Below are positions 17,162 through 25,256 of a stretch of 64,000 nucleotides of DNA, piece after piece. The notes beneath the pieces were generated by a model, which did not search any database, was not told the DNA's origin, and was given only the letters and a program-made list of their open reading frames with translations. How positions within the stretch are numbered: the first letter of the stretch is position 1; every line of letters starts with the position of its first letter. The translations under genes and the position numbers were made by a program. The DNA comes from CAZKHG01 sp964552655 (GTDB lineage: Bacteria; Bacteroidota; Bacteroidia; Bacteroidales; Tenuifilaceae): the NCBI GenBank assembly GCA_964552655.1, contig CAZKHG010000011.1, positions 21,440 through 85,439 of the forward strand, in the 5' to 3' direction.

Positions 17162-17680
17162 TTAAAGCTGAGAGCTCATATTCATAAGGCTGGGTCCGGT
17201 TAGCCTGAAAATTTTCCATTCATCCATGGGTGTAGCTCCCAGATTTTTATAAAAATTGATTGCAGGTTCATTCCAATCCAAAACGCACCATTCTAATCTC
17301 CCAAACTGATTGTCGGCAGTAAGTTTGGCTAAGAAAGCGAGTATGGCTTTCCCAAATCCTTTGCCACGAAATTCGGGAATAACAAAAAGATCTTCCAGAT
17401 AGATGCCCGGACGACCCAGAAATGTAGAAAAATTTGTAAAGAAAAGTGCGAAGGCAACAGCCTGTTTGTTGTGCTCTCCAATTACTACATGGGCAAAAGG
17501 ATGTTCACAGAAAAGATAATCAGCTAAGGTTTTGTTATCGGCCACAACATCGGGTAACATCTTTTCGTATTCGGCCAACTGCCTGATAAACGATAGTATA
17601 AGGTCAACATCTTGACTTTCGGCCTTACGAATGTTAAAACCAGGGATGGATGTTGATGTATTTTCAGGGATTTTAAACAT
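17162..17680 (-). CDS. GNAT family N-acetyltransferase
   Basis: This is a 172-residue acetyl-CoA-dependent acyltransferase. The GNAT fold is clear: an N-terminal IRKAESQDVDLILSFIRQLAEYEK, then the central strand YLEDLFVIPEFRGKGFGKAIL, which contains the acetyl-CoA-binding R-G-x-G-x-G loop. The C-terminal WNEPAINFYKNLGATPMDEW completes it. The overall pattern, including the LEDLFV and the conserved Tyr near the C-terminus, is close to the spermidine/diamine acetyltransferase-like branch, but the substrate cannot be fixed from sequence. It is the first gene of the operon with yggS. Confidence 0.93.
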   Translation of the reverse strand: MFKIPENTSTSIPGFNIRKAESQDVDLILSFIRQLAEYEKMLPDVVADNKTLADYLFCEHPFAHVVIGEHNKQAVAFALFFTNFSTFLGRPGIYLEDLFVIPEFRGKGFGKAILAFLAKLTADNQFGRLEWCVLDWNEPAINFYKNLGATPMDEWKIFRLTGPSLMNMSSQL

Positions 17681-17752
17681 TATATTTTTCTTAAATGGGA
17701 AAAAAGTCGCTTACTTTTCAGAAATAAAAATACAAAAAAGGATTGTAAACAA

Positions 17753-17777
17753 AAAACCCTGAATTAATCAGGGTTTT
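17753..17777 (-). terminator. Rho-independent terminator of the serC-serA-DUF1015 operon
   Basis: AAAACCCTGA (17753-17762) pairs perfectly with TCAGGGTTTT (17768-17777) around five bases. On the minus strand the stem runs into a T-rich tail, 6 bases past the DUF1015 stop. Confidence 0.82.
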
Positions 17778-17782
17778 GTTAA

Positions 17783-19024
17783 CTATTTAAGTTTATGAAT
17801 TACCAAACCGCTCCGTAGCTTAGGTTCAAACCAGGTGGTTTTTGGCGGCATGATGTTGCCGGTATCAGCAATGTCAATAAGCTGTTTCATTGAAACCGGG
17901 TAAAGGGCAAAAGCCACTTTCATTTCACCGCTATCAACCCTCTTTTTAAGTTCCCCTAAACCTCTGATTCCTCCAATAAAATCAATTCGTTTTGAGGTTC
18001 TTAAATCTTTAATATCGAAAATGGGATCAAGTACCTGGTTTGAAAGTATGGTTACATCGAGGACCCCAATGGGATCATTATCGTTATACGTGCCGGTTTT
18101 AGCGGTTAATGAATACCACTTACCTTCAAGGTACATGCTGAAGTTGTGGAGTTTAACCGGGGTGTAAATCTCATTGCCTATCTCCTGAACATCAAAATTG
18201 ACTTTAAGTTTCTCTATGAGTTGCAGTGGTGTTAACCCATTCAGATCCTTAATAACCCTATTGTAGTCAATTATTCTCAGCTGATTGTCCGGGAAAATGA
18301 CTGCAAGGAAATAGTTGTATTCTTCATTACCGGTATGTTTCGGGTTTGCAGCTTTTTTCTCTTGCCCAACTCTGGCGGCTGCGGCAGTACGATGGTGCCC
18401 ATCGGCAACATAAAGTGCAGGGATTTTCTCAAATATTTCGGTAATATGCTTGTTTATGTTTACATCATCAATAACCCAGAAATGATGACCAAAACCATCA
18501 TCAGCAGTAAAATCGTAAACAGGTTTGTTGTTTTTAACAATTCCTTCGACAAGTTGATCCATTTCTTTTACAGCAGGGTATGCAAAAAAAACGGGTTCAA
18601 TGTTGGCATTCTGATTTCGAACATGGATCATTCTATCCTCTTCCTTATCGGGACGGGTTAGCTCATGTTTTTTTATTTTGCCATTCATGTAATCCTCAAA
18701 ATGGCAGCAGGCAACAAGTCCGTACTGGGTTCTACCCTGCATTGTTTGAGCGTAGATGTAATATTTCTCCTCCTGATCCTGAACAAGCCATCCCTTTTCC
18801 TGCCATTTTACAAAGTTCTCAACAGCTTTGTCATAAGCTGCTTGTGAATGTTCATCAATGATTGGATCAAAATCTATCTCCGGTTTAATGATGTGCAATA
18901 ATGATTTTTCACCAGCTTCAGCTTTGGCTTCGGCGGAGTTTAGTACATCATAAGGACGGGATGCCACCTCTTTTGCAAATTCTTTTGGGGGACGAATGCC
19001 CTTAAAGGATTTTATCTTTACCAT
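17783..19024 (-). CDS. DUF1015 family protein, third gene of the serine operon
   Basis: This 413-residue protein belongs to the DUF1015 family, whose activity is not established. It begins MVKIKSFKGIRPPKEFAKEV and has the family's RPYDVLNSAEA motif near residue 25. Other marks are VRNQNANIEPVFFAYP and the strongly conserved YVADGHHRTAAAARVG, with Asp208-Arg212 forming DGHHR. That DGxHR pattern recalls the ParB/sulfiredoxin-like nucleotide-binding fold, which includes an archaeal serine kinase. This is inference. The frame opens 29 codons earlier inside a palindromic repeat, so I take the ATG at 19024. It follows serA by 111 bases and ends at a terminator. Confidence 0.93.
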   Translation of the reverse strand: MVKIKSFKGIRPPKEFAKEVASRPYDVLNSAEAKAEAGEKSLLHIIKPEIDFDPIIDEHSQAAYDKAVENFVKWQEKGWLVQDQEEKYYIYAQTMQGRTQYGLVACCHFEDYMNGKIKKHELTRPDKEEDRMIHVRNQNANIEPVFFAYPAVKEMDQLVEGIVKNNKPVYDFTADDGFGHHFWVIDDVNINKHITEIFEKIPALYVADGHHRTAAAARVGQEKKAANPKHTGNEEYNYFLAVIFPDNQLRIIDYNRVIKDLNGLTPLQLIEKLKVNFDVQEIGNEIYTPVKLHNFSMYLEGKWYSLTAKTGTYNDNDPIGVLDVTILSNQVLDPIFDIKDLRTSKRIDFIGGIRGLGELKKRVDSGEMKVAFALYPVSMKQLIDIADTGNIMPPKTTWFEPKLRSGLVIHKLK

Positions 19025-19054
19025 TTTACAAATTGGATTAGTGTTTAAAAAAAA

Positions 19055-19113
19055 CTTTGCGTCTTTGCGACTTTGCGTGAAGTATTTTCTCGCCAAGACG
19101 CCAAGGCGCAAAG
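19055..19113. repeat. REP-like palindromic repeat between serA and DUF1015
   Basis: The left arm (19055-19077) holds three tandem copies of CTTTGCG-like units. The right arm (19091-19113) reads CGCCAAGACGCCAAGGCGC and onwards. The right arm matches the reverse complement of the left at 19 of 23 positions, with a 13-base spacer, so a long hairpin is likely. It is GC-richer than its surroundings and lies between genes within an operon, as repetitive extragenic palindromes do. It may trim or stabilise the mRNA. Copy number elsewhere is unknown. Confidence 0.72.
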
Positions 19114-19135
19114 ATATTAAAGCATAGATAAATTT

Positions 19136-20059
19136 TTATTTATTAACCTGGAAAGTCTTATCGCCATTTTTAATAAAGGCAACTATCTGTCGTGCTGAGG
19201 CTAAGCCCGCATTGATATTGGCCTCTGCGGTTTCAGCTCCCATTTTCTTTGGAGTAGCAAAAATCCGTCCTGCGAATTTTTCCAGCAGTTCAGCATGACT
19301 ATCAGCCATAACATCAGTTGCATATTTCAGATCGGTTCGTTCGGTAAATGCTTTTTTTAGCCCTTCCTCGTCAATTACCTCTTTACGGGCAGTATTTATT
19401 AAAGTAGCCCCTTTAGGCATTTTGGAGAGTAAATCATAGCCTATTGATTTTTTTGTTTTATCGTTTGCCGGGATGTGAAGTGATACGTAATCGCATTTGC
19501 TGTAAAGTTCTTCAGCAGTTGTTACCACCTTAATCCCATCTTTTTCCATTGTCTCTTTTGGAACAAACGGATCAAATGCATAAACCTCCATGCCAAATCC
19601 CTTTCCATATTTAGCAACCAGTTTTCCAACATTACCATAAGCATGAATACCAAGTTTTTTACCGGCAATCTCAGTTCCTGTCCCTGGTTGAAAAAGGTTG
19701 CGGGCCATGTAAATCATCATTCCAATGGCAAGTTCTGCAACTGCATTGGAGTTTTGCCCAGGGGTATTCATGGCAACAACTCCTTTTGCCGAACATGCAG
19801 CAAGATCGAGGTTATCATAACCGGCACCTGCCCTGACAACTATTTTAAGGTTTTTGGCTGCCTCTACCACATCTTTTGATACCTTGTCACTTCTTACAAT
19901 AACAGCATCTGCATCAACAACCGCTTTGATAAAATCATTTGGATCTGTATATTTTTCGAGCAGGGCCAGGGTAAAACCTGCCTCTTCTACTATTTTTTTG
20001 ATTCCTTCTACAGCTACCTTTGCAAAAGGTTTTTCTGTAGCAACCAACACTTTTGTCAT
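19136..20059 (-). CDS. serA: D-3-phosphoglycerate dehydrogenase, short type
   Basis: This enzyme makes 3-phosphohydroxypyruvate from 3-phosphoglycerate, the first step of serine synthesis. The 307-residue form has the catalytic and NAD-binding domains only, without an ACT domain. IVVRAGAGYDNLD, NAVAELAIGMM, LINTARKEVIDEE and the Asp/Glu region are present. Two family-level oddities are visible. The glycine-rich loop reads HAYGNVGKL, with Ala for the first Gly. The usual catalytic His is replaced by Lys in ATPKKMGAETAEANIN. It lies 57 bases after serC, within the same operon. Confidence 0.94.
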   Translation of the reverse strand: MTKVLVATEKPFAKVAVEGIKKIVEEAGFTLALLEKYTDPNDFIKAVVDADAVIVRSDKVSKDVVEAAKNLKIVVRAGAGYDNLDLAACSAKGVVAMNTPGQNSNAVAELAIGMMIYMARNLFQPGTGTEIAGKKLGIHAYGNVGKLVAKYGKGFGMEVYAFDPFVPKETMEKDGIKVVTTAEELYSKCDYVSLHIPANDKTKKSIGYDLLSKMPKGATLINTARKEVIDEEGLKKAFTERTDLKYATDVMADSHAELLEKFAGRIFATPKKMGAETAEANINAGLASARQIVAFIKNGDKTFQVNK

Positions 20060-20116
20060 GGTTATTTTTTTAAAATTATTTATAAAAGCAGATAATATTT
20101 AAAAGGAATTGAATTT

Positions 20117-21199
20117 CTAAGTATTTTGTTTTTCAAATTCCTTCATGCAGTCAACAAGGGCTTGCACACTCTCAATGGGGCAGGCATTGTAAATAGATGC
20201 GCGGAAACCGCCAACTGAGCGATGACCTTTTACGCCTACCATTCCTGCTTTCTTGGCAAAATCCATGAAATCAGCTTCTTTGTCTTTATACTGTTCTGCC
20301 ATTACAAAACATACATTCATGATAGAGCGATCTTCTTTGGCTGCCGTGCCAACAAACATTTTATTCCTGTCTATTTCATTGTAAAGCATCTCAGCCTTCT
20401 GGTTATTGATTTTGTTGATGGCTGCAACTCCACCCAATGATTTTAACCATTTTAAGGTTTCGTGCATAACAAAAATGGAGATTACAGGTGGTGTGTTATA
20501 CATAGAGTTGTCTTTGGGTTCGGCACCAATGTGGGTTCTGTAATCCACCATGCTGGGAAGTTTTCGTTCCATTTTCCCTAAAATATCTTTACGGACAATT
20601 ACAAAAGTAACCCCTGCCGGACCAACATTCTTTTGTGCCCCACCATATATCAGGGCGTATTTCTTAATATCCACGGGACGGCTCATGATATCAGAACTCA
20701 TATCTGCAACAAGGTTTATGGGGCAGTCGATATCTGTTTTAATTTCGGTACCATAAATGGTGTTATTGGTTGTGATGTGAAAATAATCAGCATCGGTAGG
20801 TATTTTGTACCCTTTGGGAATGTAGCTGTAGTTTTTATCGGCTGAAGAGGCTACAACTTCTACTTCTCCATAAAACTTAGCTTCTTTTATAGCTTTTTTA
20901 GCCCATACACCAGTTTCCAGGTAAGCAGCTTTTTTATTTAAAAGGTTAGCTGCTACAGCAAAAAATTGAGTTGATGCGCCTCCTCCAAGGAACAGTACTG
21001 CATAATCATCGGGTATGTTAAGCAATTCCCTCCACAGCTGTTCGGTTTCAGCCATTACTCTCTCCCAGCCCGGAGTACGGTGGGAGATTTCTAAAAGGCC
21101 AATTCCGGTGTTGTCAAAATCACGTATTGCATTGATTGTTGATTCAATGGCTGGTTGAGGAAGGATGCAGGGTCCTGCATTAAAATTATGTTTTTTCAT
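20117..21199 (-). CDS. serC: Phosphoserine aminotransferase
   Basis: SerC converts 3-phosphohydroxypyruvate and glutamate to phosphoserine and 2-oxoglutarate, using PLP. The 360-residue protein starts MKKHNFNAGPCILPQPAI, the family's standard opening, so the ATG at 21199 is used although the frame is open further. Visible marks are GISHRTPGW-like LEISHRTPGWERVM, the FLGGGASTQFFAV cofactor loop, VADMSSDIMSRPVD and the Schiff-base lysine in IYGGAQKNVGPAGV. KGHRSVGGFRASIYNA closes the active site. It is the first gene of serC-serA-DUF1015, with its own promoter. Confidence 0.97.
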   Translation of the reverse strand: MKKHNFNAGPCILPQPAIESTINAIRDFDNTGIGLLEISHRTPGWERVMAETEQLWRELLNIPDDYAVLFLGGGASTQFFAVAANLLNKKAAYLETGVWAKKAIKEAKFYGEVEVVASSADKNYSYIPKGYKIPTDADYFHITTNNTIYGTEIKTDIDCPINLVADMSSDIMSRPVDIKKYALIYGGAQKNVGPAGVTFVIVRKDILGKMERKLPSMVDYRTHIGAEPKDNSMYNTPPVISIFVMHETLKWLKSLGGVAAINKINNQKAEMLYNEIDRNKMFVGTAAKEDRSIMNVCFVMAEQYKDKEADFMDFAKKAGMVGVKGHRSVGGFRASIYNACPIESVQALVDCMKEFEKQNT

Positions 21200-21225
21200 G
21201 TTATTATGTTTTAGTTTGATAAACA

Positions 21226-21233
21226 CAAAGGTA
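21226..21233 (-). promoter_or_regulatory. Bacteroidota -7 promoter element for serC
   Basis: Minus-strand TACCTTTG fits TAnnTTTG, 27 bases before the serC start at 21199. It also supports that ATG over the longer frame. Confidence 0.6.
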
Positions 21234-21402
21234 TTATAGTTCAAAATTATTACTAATTTTTGATATTTCACAAGAAATTAATAGAATATATCCGACCATT
21301 TAATAAATATATAAGCGGTTTCTTACTATAAAAAAAACTTTCCGGTGTAACCAAAGAAATATCAGTTCAGTTTAAGTTTGCAAAAGTTTATTTATCAATT
21401 TG

Positions 21403-22116
21403 TTAAGTTAATGGAACCAGTTTATTATTAGTGAAAGCAGGAATTATTTTTGTCAAATCATGTTCTAAACAGTATTCAATTACATCATCCAACCCGAGTT
21501 TCTGCAATCTTTCTTTTTGAGCGGCTTTCCCGGTGTACTTAAGCAGATCGGACTTTGCTAGCGACCAAAGGTCAATGGCGGCAATGGCGGAATCGCATTT
21601 AGTTGAAAATGCTTCCCGGTTTATTAGCATGTTTGTTAATTCCCCGGCAAATACAGAATCTTCAAGGCTAAACCGGCCTTTCCACCCTGCACAAAGTATT
21701 AGAATATCATTTTTAGCTTTTTCAAGATAGTCAGCCAATGCAGAGATGTTCAAATATGAGCCGATTAGTACCTGATTTGCTTCTTTGCCCAGAGTTATTG
21801 CATTTGTACCATTTGTGGTGCTGTAAACTAATGTCTTACCACTTACAATTTCAGGAGAAAAATAGAAGGGCGAGTTTCCAAAATCTGCAAAATCGAGTTT
21901 TTTCCCATCCCTTTCTGCAACCACCAGAAAGCCTTTGGCTTTATAATTTCTGGCTTCTTCCAGATCACAAACTGGAATAATTTCTTTTACTCCATTATGC
22001 ATCATGGTGCAAATAACGGATGATGCCCTGAGTATATCAACAACCACAATTATCTTGTTTTTAGGATCGAAGTGGCTGAAAAGGCTGGTAGTGAAACAAA
22101 CTTCAATTTTGTTCAT
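21403..22116 (-). CDS. comB: ComB-type 2-phosphosulfolactate phosphatase family protein
   Basis: This is a 237-residue protein of the ComB family. In methanogens ComB removes phosphate from 2-phosphosulfolactate on the way to coenzyme M. Conserved parts are IIVVVDILRASSVICTMMHNGVKEIIPV near the N-terminus, AERDGKKLDFADFGNSP, the VYSTTNGTNAI block and AGWKGRFSLEDSVFAGEL. The other coenzyme M genes are not here, and Bacteroidota do not make that cofactor as far as I know, so the bacterial role is open. It stands alone, with a TATTTTTG promoter element just upstream. Confidence 0.9.
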   Translation of the reverse strand: MNKIEVCFTTSLFSHFDPKNKIIVVVDILRASSVICTMMHNGVKEIIPVCDLEEARNYKAKGFLVVAERDGKKLDFADFGNSPFYFSPEIVSGKTLVYSTTNGTNAITLGKEANQVLIGSYLNISALADYLEKAKNDILILCAGWKGRFSLEDSVFAGELTNMLINREAFSTKCDSAIAAIDLWSLAKSDLLKYTGKAAQKERLQKLGLDDVIEYCLEHDLTKIIPAFTNNKLVPLT

Positions 22117-22138
22117 TAATCGGGAATTATTAAGGTTT

Positions 22139-22146
22139 CAAAAATA
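22139..22146 (-). promoter_or_regulatory. Bacteroidota -7 promoter element for comB
   Basis: Minus-strand TATTTTTG fits TAnnTTTG, 23 bases before the comB start. Confidence 0.5.
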
Positions 22147-22307
22147 GTAAAAAGCTTATGAATAAAGAAGAGTACTTTGAAGCACTGATCGTAAAAACTT
22201 AACTATAATGAATTACTAAGAAAAGGGGTTTCTGAAAAAGGACGATTTAAATTATTGGTTAAATTGTAAAATGTTCTAATTTTAAAGTACTAAAAAGTAT
22301 TTTATTT

Positions 22308-22985
22308 ATGGAACTATTGATAATTGGGGCATTGTTAGTGTATATTATCTATCTGCATTTTCAACTATACAGAAAAAATATTTTTATCAATTCAACGGTC
22401 AATAGACTTGCGGAAATTGAGAAAACCTGGAGTAAGGAACACCTGCTAAATCTTTTAAACGAGTTACAGCATTTTACCTCTTTTGAACATATCAAGGAGA
22501 ATAAATTGTTGGCCGATAAAACCCTTAACTTTATTTTTGATGGCGAAGAGAAATGTGTAATTTTTATTCATTATACAAAAGATGAAAATATTGCAAAACG
22601 CATTGTTGGTGAGGGTTTCCAATTTGTCGAATCGTTTTACAAAACAGCTGAAAGGGTAACAAGGGATAAGTTGGATTTGATTTACAAACACAGTTTACAT
22701 AAGCATTATGGAAGATATATAATAGTAATCATTATTTCAAAAAAGGTTTATAACTACTATACCCAGGAACTTCTAAAAATCAAAGCTAAGAATATTCAGG
22801 TTGAACAGATATTAACTGAGAGACAACCTTTTCTAAATGAAAATCTAGATCATATTTTTACATTGCCGAGTCAATTTATAAAAGGGTATGTTAACTACGA
22901 CAGCGGTGAGATTTTTCAGAATCCCGATTTTAACCCTAACTACAACCCATCCAGGTTCCAGAAGAATATTGATGTTTTTTTTTAA
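22308..22985 (+). CDS. Membrane-anchored hypothetical protein with an ART-like pattern
   Basis: This 225-residue protein has one N-terminal membrane helix (MELLIIGALLVYIIYLHFQLY), then a cytosolic domain from about residue 75. That part reads EEKCVIFIHYTKDENIAKRIVGEGFQFVES, later RYIIVIIISKKVYNYY, and near the end FTLPSQFIKGYVNYDSGEI. An H-x-T strand followed by a helix ending in GF, a hydrophobic strand, and a late (S/P)-x-(Q/E)-x-I-x-G strand recall ADP-ribosyltransferase-like folds. The resemblance is by eye only, and key residues are not certain. It is a single gene without close neighbours on its strand. Confidence 0.72.
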   Translation: MELLIIGALLVYIIYLHFQLYRKNIFINSTVNRLAEIEKTWSKEHLLNLLNELQHFTSFEHIKENKLLADKTLNFIFDGEEKCVIFIHYTKDENIAKRIVGEGFQFVESFYKTAERVTRDKLDLIYKHSLHKHYGRYIIVIIISKKVYNYYTQELLKIKAKNIQVEQILTERQPFLNENLDHIFTLPSQFIKGYVNYDSGEIFQNPDFNPNYNPSRFQKNIDVFF

Positions 22986-23010
22986 GGTTAAATCTGGTTT
23001 AAAAATTCAT

Positions 23011-23034
23011 AAAAAAAGGTACCCTTTAGGTACC
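23011..23034 (-). terminator. Probable terminator of the proline dehydrogenase gene
   Basis: GGTACC (23018-23023) and GGTACC (23029-23034) form a six-pair stem around CTTTA. On the minus strand the stem is followed by seven Ts (23011-23017 read in reverse). The stem is short, so the call is moderate. Confidence 0.5.
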
Positions 23035-23061
23035 CTAAAATCATTTGATGGTAATATAATA

Positions 23062-23973
23062 CTAACCCCTGAAGAATAAGGCTTTAATAATCAGGCTTGC
23101 CATTTTGGGATTTTCTTTTAACCGACGGGTAGAGTAGCCAAACCATTGTTTGCCAAAAGGTACATAAACCCTTACGGTGTGGCCTTTGGTTACAATAGAT
23201 TTGCGGAGTTCAGGTGTAACGCCATAAAGCATCTGGAACTCATACATATTTTTAGGAACATTGTATTTTTCAATAAGTTTATATGCTCCGTCAATTAAGG
23301 GTTTGTCGTGAGTGGCTATTCCAGGGTAAACACCATTCTTAAACATGAATTCGAGATCTTCCAGGTAATGCTCGTTAATCTCTTCGTATTTTTTATAAGC
23401 GATAGCAGCAGGTTCAACATATATTCCCTTGCATAAGCGGTAGTTTAGAGGTACTTCCTTAGTATGAATATCCATCAGATTTTCTAAATCTTTCAGGGTG
23501 CGTTTCAGGTATGCCTGAACCACCAGCCCAACATTTTTAGGGAATTCTGCTTTCAATCTCCGGAAAAGTTCAATTTCAAGGTCGGTACAGGGGGAATCCT
23601 CCATATCAATTCTGATGAAATTCCCGTAAGATGCAGCCTTTGCTACAACTTCGCGAACATGGTTATAGCAAACTTCCTTATCGAGAAGTAGGCCAAACAT
23701 GGTAGGCTTGAGGGAGTAATTGCCATCAATCTTCCCTTTTTCAATGGTATCAATCAATTCAAGGTATTCAACCTTATTTTTTTCAGCCTCATCGAGATTC
23801 TTGATAAATTCACCAAGTATATCAATGGTGACTTTTATCCCTTCTTTGTTAAGCTCCTGTGATACTTTTATTGCATCCTCAATGGATTCTCCGGCAATGT
23901 ATCGTTTGGAAAAAATCCAGATAAATTTTTTTGGGAAATAAGGCAGCATTGCTGCAATCATTTTATTGAACAT
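23062..23973 (-). CDS. Proline dehydrogenase family protein
   Basis: This 303-residue FAD-dependent enzyme oxidises proline to pyrroline-5-carboxylate. It has the single-domain form rather than the fused PutA. Its TIM-barrel motifs are present: IRIDMEDSP, VVQAYLKRTLKDLE, YRLCKGIYVEP, GIATHDKPLI, MYEFQMLYGV and the substrate-carboxylate-binding RR pair in FGYSTRRLKENPKM. The partner pyrroline-5-carboxylate dehydrogenase is not in the window, although rocD lies 29 kb away and makes the same intermediate. The start at 23973 gives a short basic and aromatic N-terminus before the barrel. Confidence 0.94.
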   Translation of the reverse strand: MFNKMIAAMLPYFPKKFIWIFSKRYIAGESIEDAIKVSQELNKEGIKVTIDILGEFIKNLDEAEKNKVEYLELIDTIEKGKIDGNYSLKPTMFGLLLDKEVCYNHVREVVAKAASYGNFIRIDMEDSPCTDLEIELFRRLKAEFPKNVGLVVQAYLKRTLKDLENLMDIHTKEVPLNYRLCKGIYVEPAAIAYKKYEEINEHYLEDLEFMFKNGVYPGIATHDKPLIDGAYKLIEKYNVPKNMYEFQMLYGVTPELRKSIVTKGHTVRVYVPFGKQWFGYSTRRLKENPKMASLIIKALFFRG

Positions 23974-24227
23974 ATTTTTAGAATTAGTTTATCATTAAAT
24001 GTTATCAAAATCTTAGATTAAGGTAAATGAAAAGAGTTTAACCTTAATTGGGGGCGAATATACTACGTTTTTGAGGTATAAAAAGATGACATTTGTTAGC
24101 AATGGAAAGAAAATATTCTTCTTTTAGTGTTTTCCTTATAGTTTTCTGATTTCAGGCTATTATGCTTACCATAAGTTTTTTCAACATTTAAGTTAGTTCA
24201 TTAGCCCAATTGATTTCCAAAAAAATC

Positions 24228-25085
24228 TCAAAAAACATTAATCCACATTGCCAGGCCAACCCAGTTCACCCTTCCGTAGTCTAATGTGGAGTATGGTAGT
24301 TGTCCGTTATAAAATTCCGCCCAAATTTTAAGAGCCTGATTTGTTTTTTGCTTAATATTTATTCCAGTTCCGAATCTGATATCGGGTTTAAAATTATGAT
24401 CAGCAGAAACCCTGATGTTTATGGATGAAAACAGGTCAATGCTTTTTCTTTCAAGGATATTGTAATAACCGCCTCCAAAAACTGAAAACCGTTCACGAAA
24501 AACATACTTGGTGTAAATTTCTCCAACCCCGGCATACCAGTAGTTCTCATTTAAAAGTCTTAAGTAGGTAAGATCAGCCTGCTCATAGTTTTCCGATTTA
24601 TCGTTTGGGACTGTTATATTGTTTCTGATAATATAATCATCGCCAAGGTGCGATGAAAGATGGAATAATCTAAACCTCAGAATATTCTTATACTTTTTAA
24701 AGCTGAAATCACCACTCAATTTATAGTCATTATTCAATAACCCTGCCAGGTAGTAGCCATTCTCCACGTTAAATTCGAACTGGGTAAAAGTTGCCGCCCC
24801 AAAATTTATTTCCCAGCTAAACCTTTCAGTTGATCTTGATATTATGGGTTTGTAAAAACCCAAATTAACCAGGGAGTAAAGGCTAAAATCGTAATCTTTA
24901 TTTTTAATAATGTACGAGCCACCATGAATCTGGCATTCACCGGGATCTAAGAAAATCACAGGGAATACCCGGGTGTTCGATAAGAAGGTTAGTGATGAAT
25001 CCCCGCTTTTATTATCTGAGAAAACTGGTTTAACAAAACTATTAAAGGCTAAGAGAATAGGTAAAAATTTCATCAGGGTTTTCAT
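24228..25085 (-). CDS. DUF1207-like exported beta-barrel protein
   Basis: This 285-residue protein has a signal peptide (MKTLMKFLPILLAFNSFVKPVFS) followed by a strand-rich mature part. Alternating aromatic strands (FSWEINFGAATFTQFEF, YWYAGVGEIYTKYVF, RFSVFGGGYYNILE) and a C-terminus ending in Phe (WVGLAMWINVF) are typical of outer-membrane barrels. The stretch FRLFHLSSHLGDDYI is characteristic of the DUF1207 family. The role is unknown. It stands alone on the minus strand, and its start region faces the acyltransferase gene across about 170 bases. Confidence 0.82.
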   Translation of the reverse strand: MKTLMKFLPILLAFNSFVKPVFSDNKSGDSSLTFLSNTRVFPVIFLDPGECQIHGGSYIIKNKDYDFSLYSLVNLGFYKPIISRSTERFSWEINFGAATFTQFEFNVENGYYLAGLLNNDYKLSGDFSFKKYKNILRFRLFHLSSHLGDDYIIRNNITVPNDKSENYEQADLTYLRLLNENYWYAGVGEIYTKYVFRERFSVFGGGYYNILERKSIDLFSSINIRVSADHNFKPDIRFGTGINIKQKTNQALKIWAEFYNGQLPYSTLDYGRVNWVGLAMWINVF

Positions 25086-25222
25086 AATTTTTCAGGATTT
25101 AAAATGGTTAAAAATAACCATCTTTTTTATCAATGCTAAAACATTGATAAATCCAATTCTAACTTTCATCAAGAAGATTTCATGTTCATCAGCTTTATCT
25201 AAAGATTTAACCTCAATAGTTT

Positions 25223-25230
25223 TATATTTG
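25223..25230 (+). promoter_or_regulatory. Bacteroidota -7 promoter element for the acyltransferase gene
   Basis: TATATTTG fits TAnnTTTG, 26 bases before the ATG at 25257. A longer frame opens at a TTG at 25236, which lies too close to this element to be the start. Confidence 0.55.
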
Positions 25231-25256
25231 CCACCTTGTTTTGTAACAATTATATT

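Noticed and set aside
22888..23079. Short plus-strand ORF over the end of the ART-like gene
   Set aside because: It overlaps coding sequence in another frame and continues through a terminator into the proline dehydrogenase gene.
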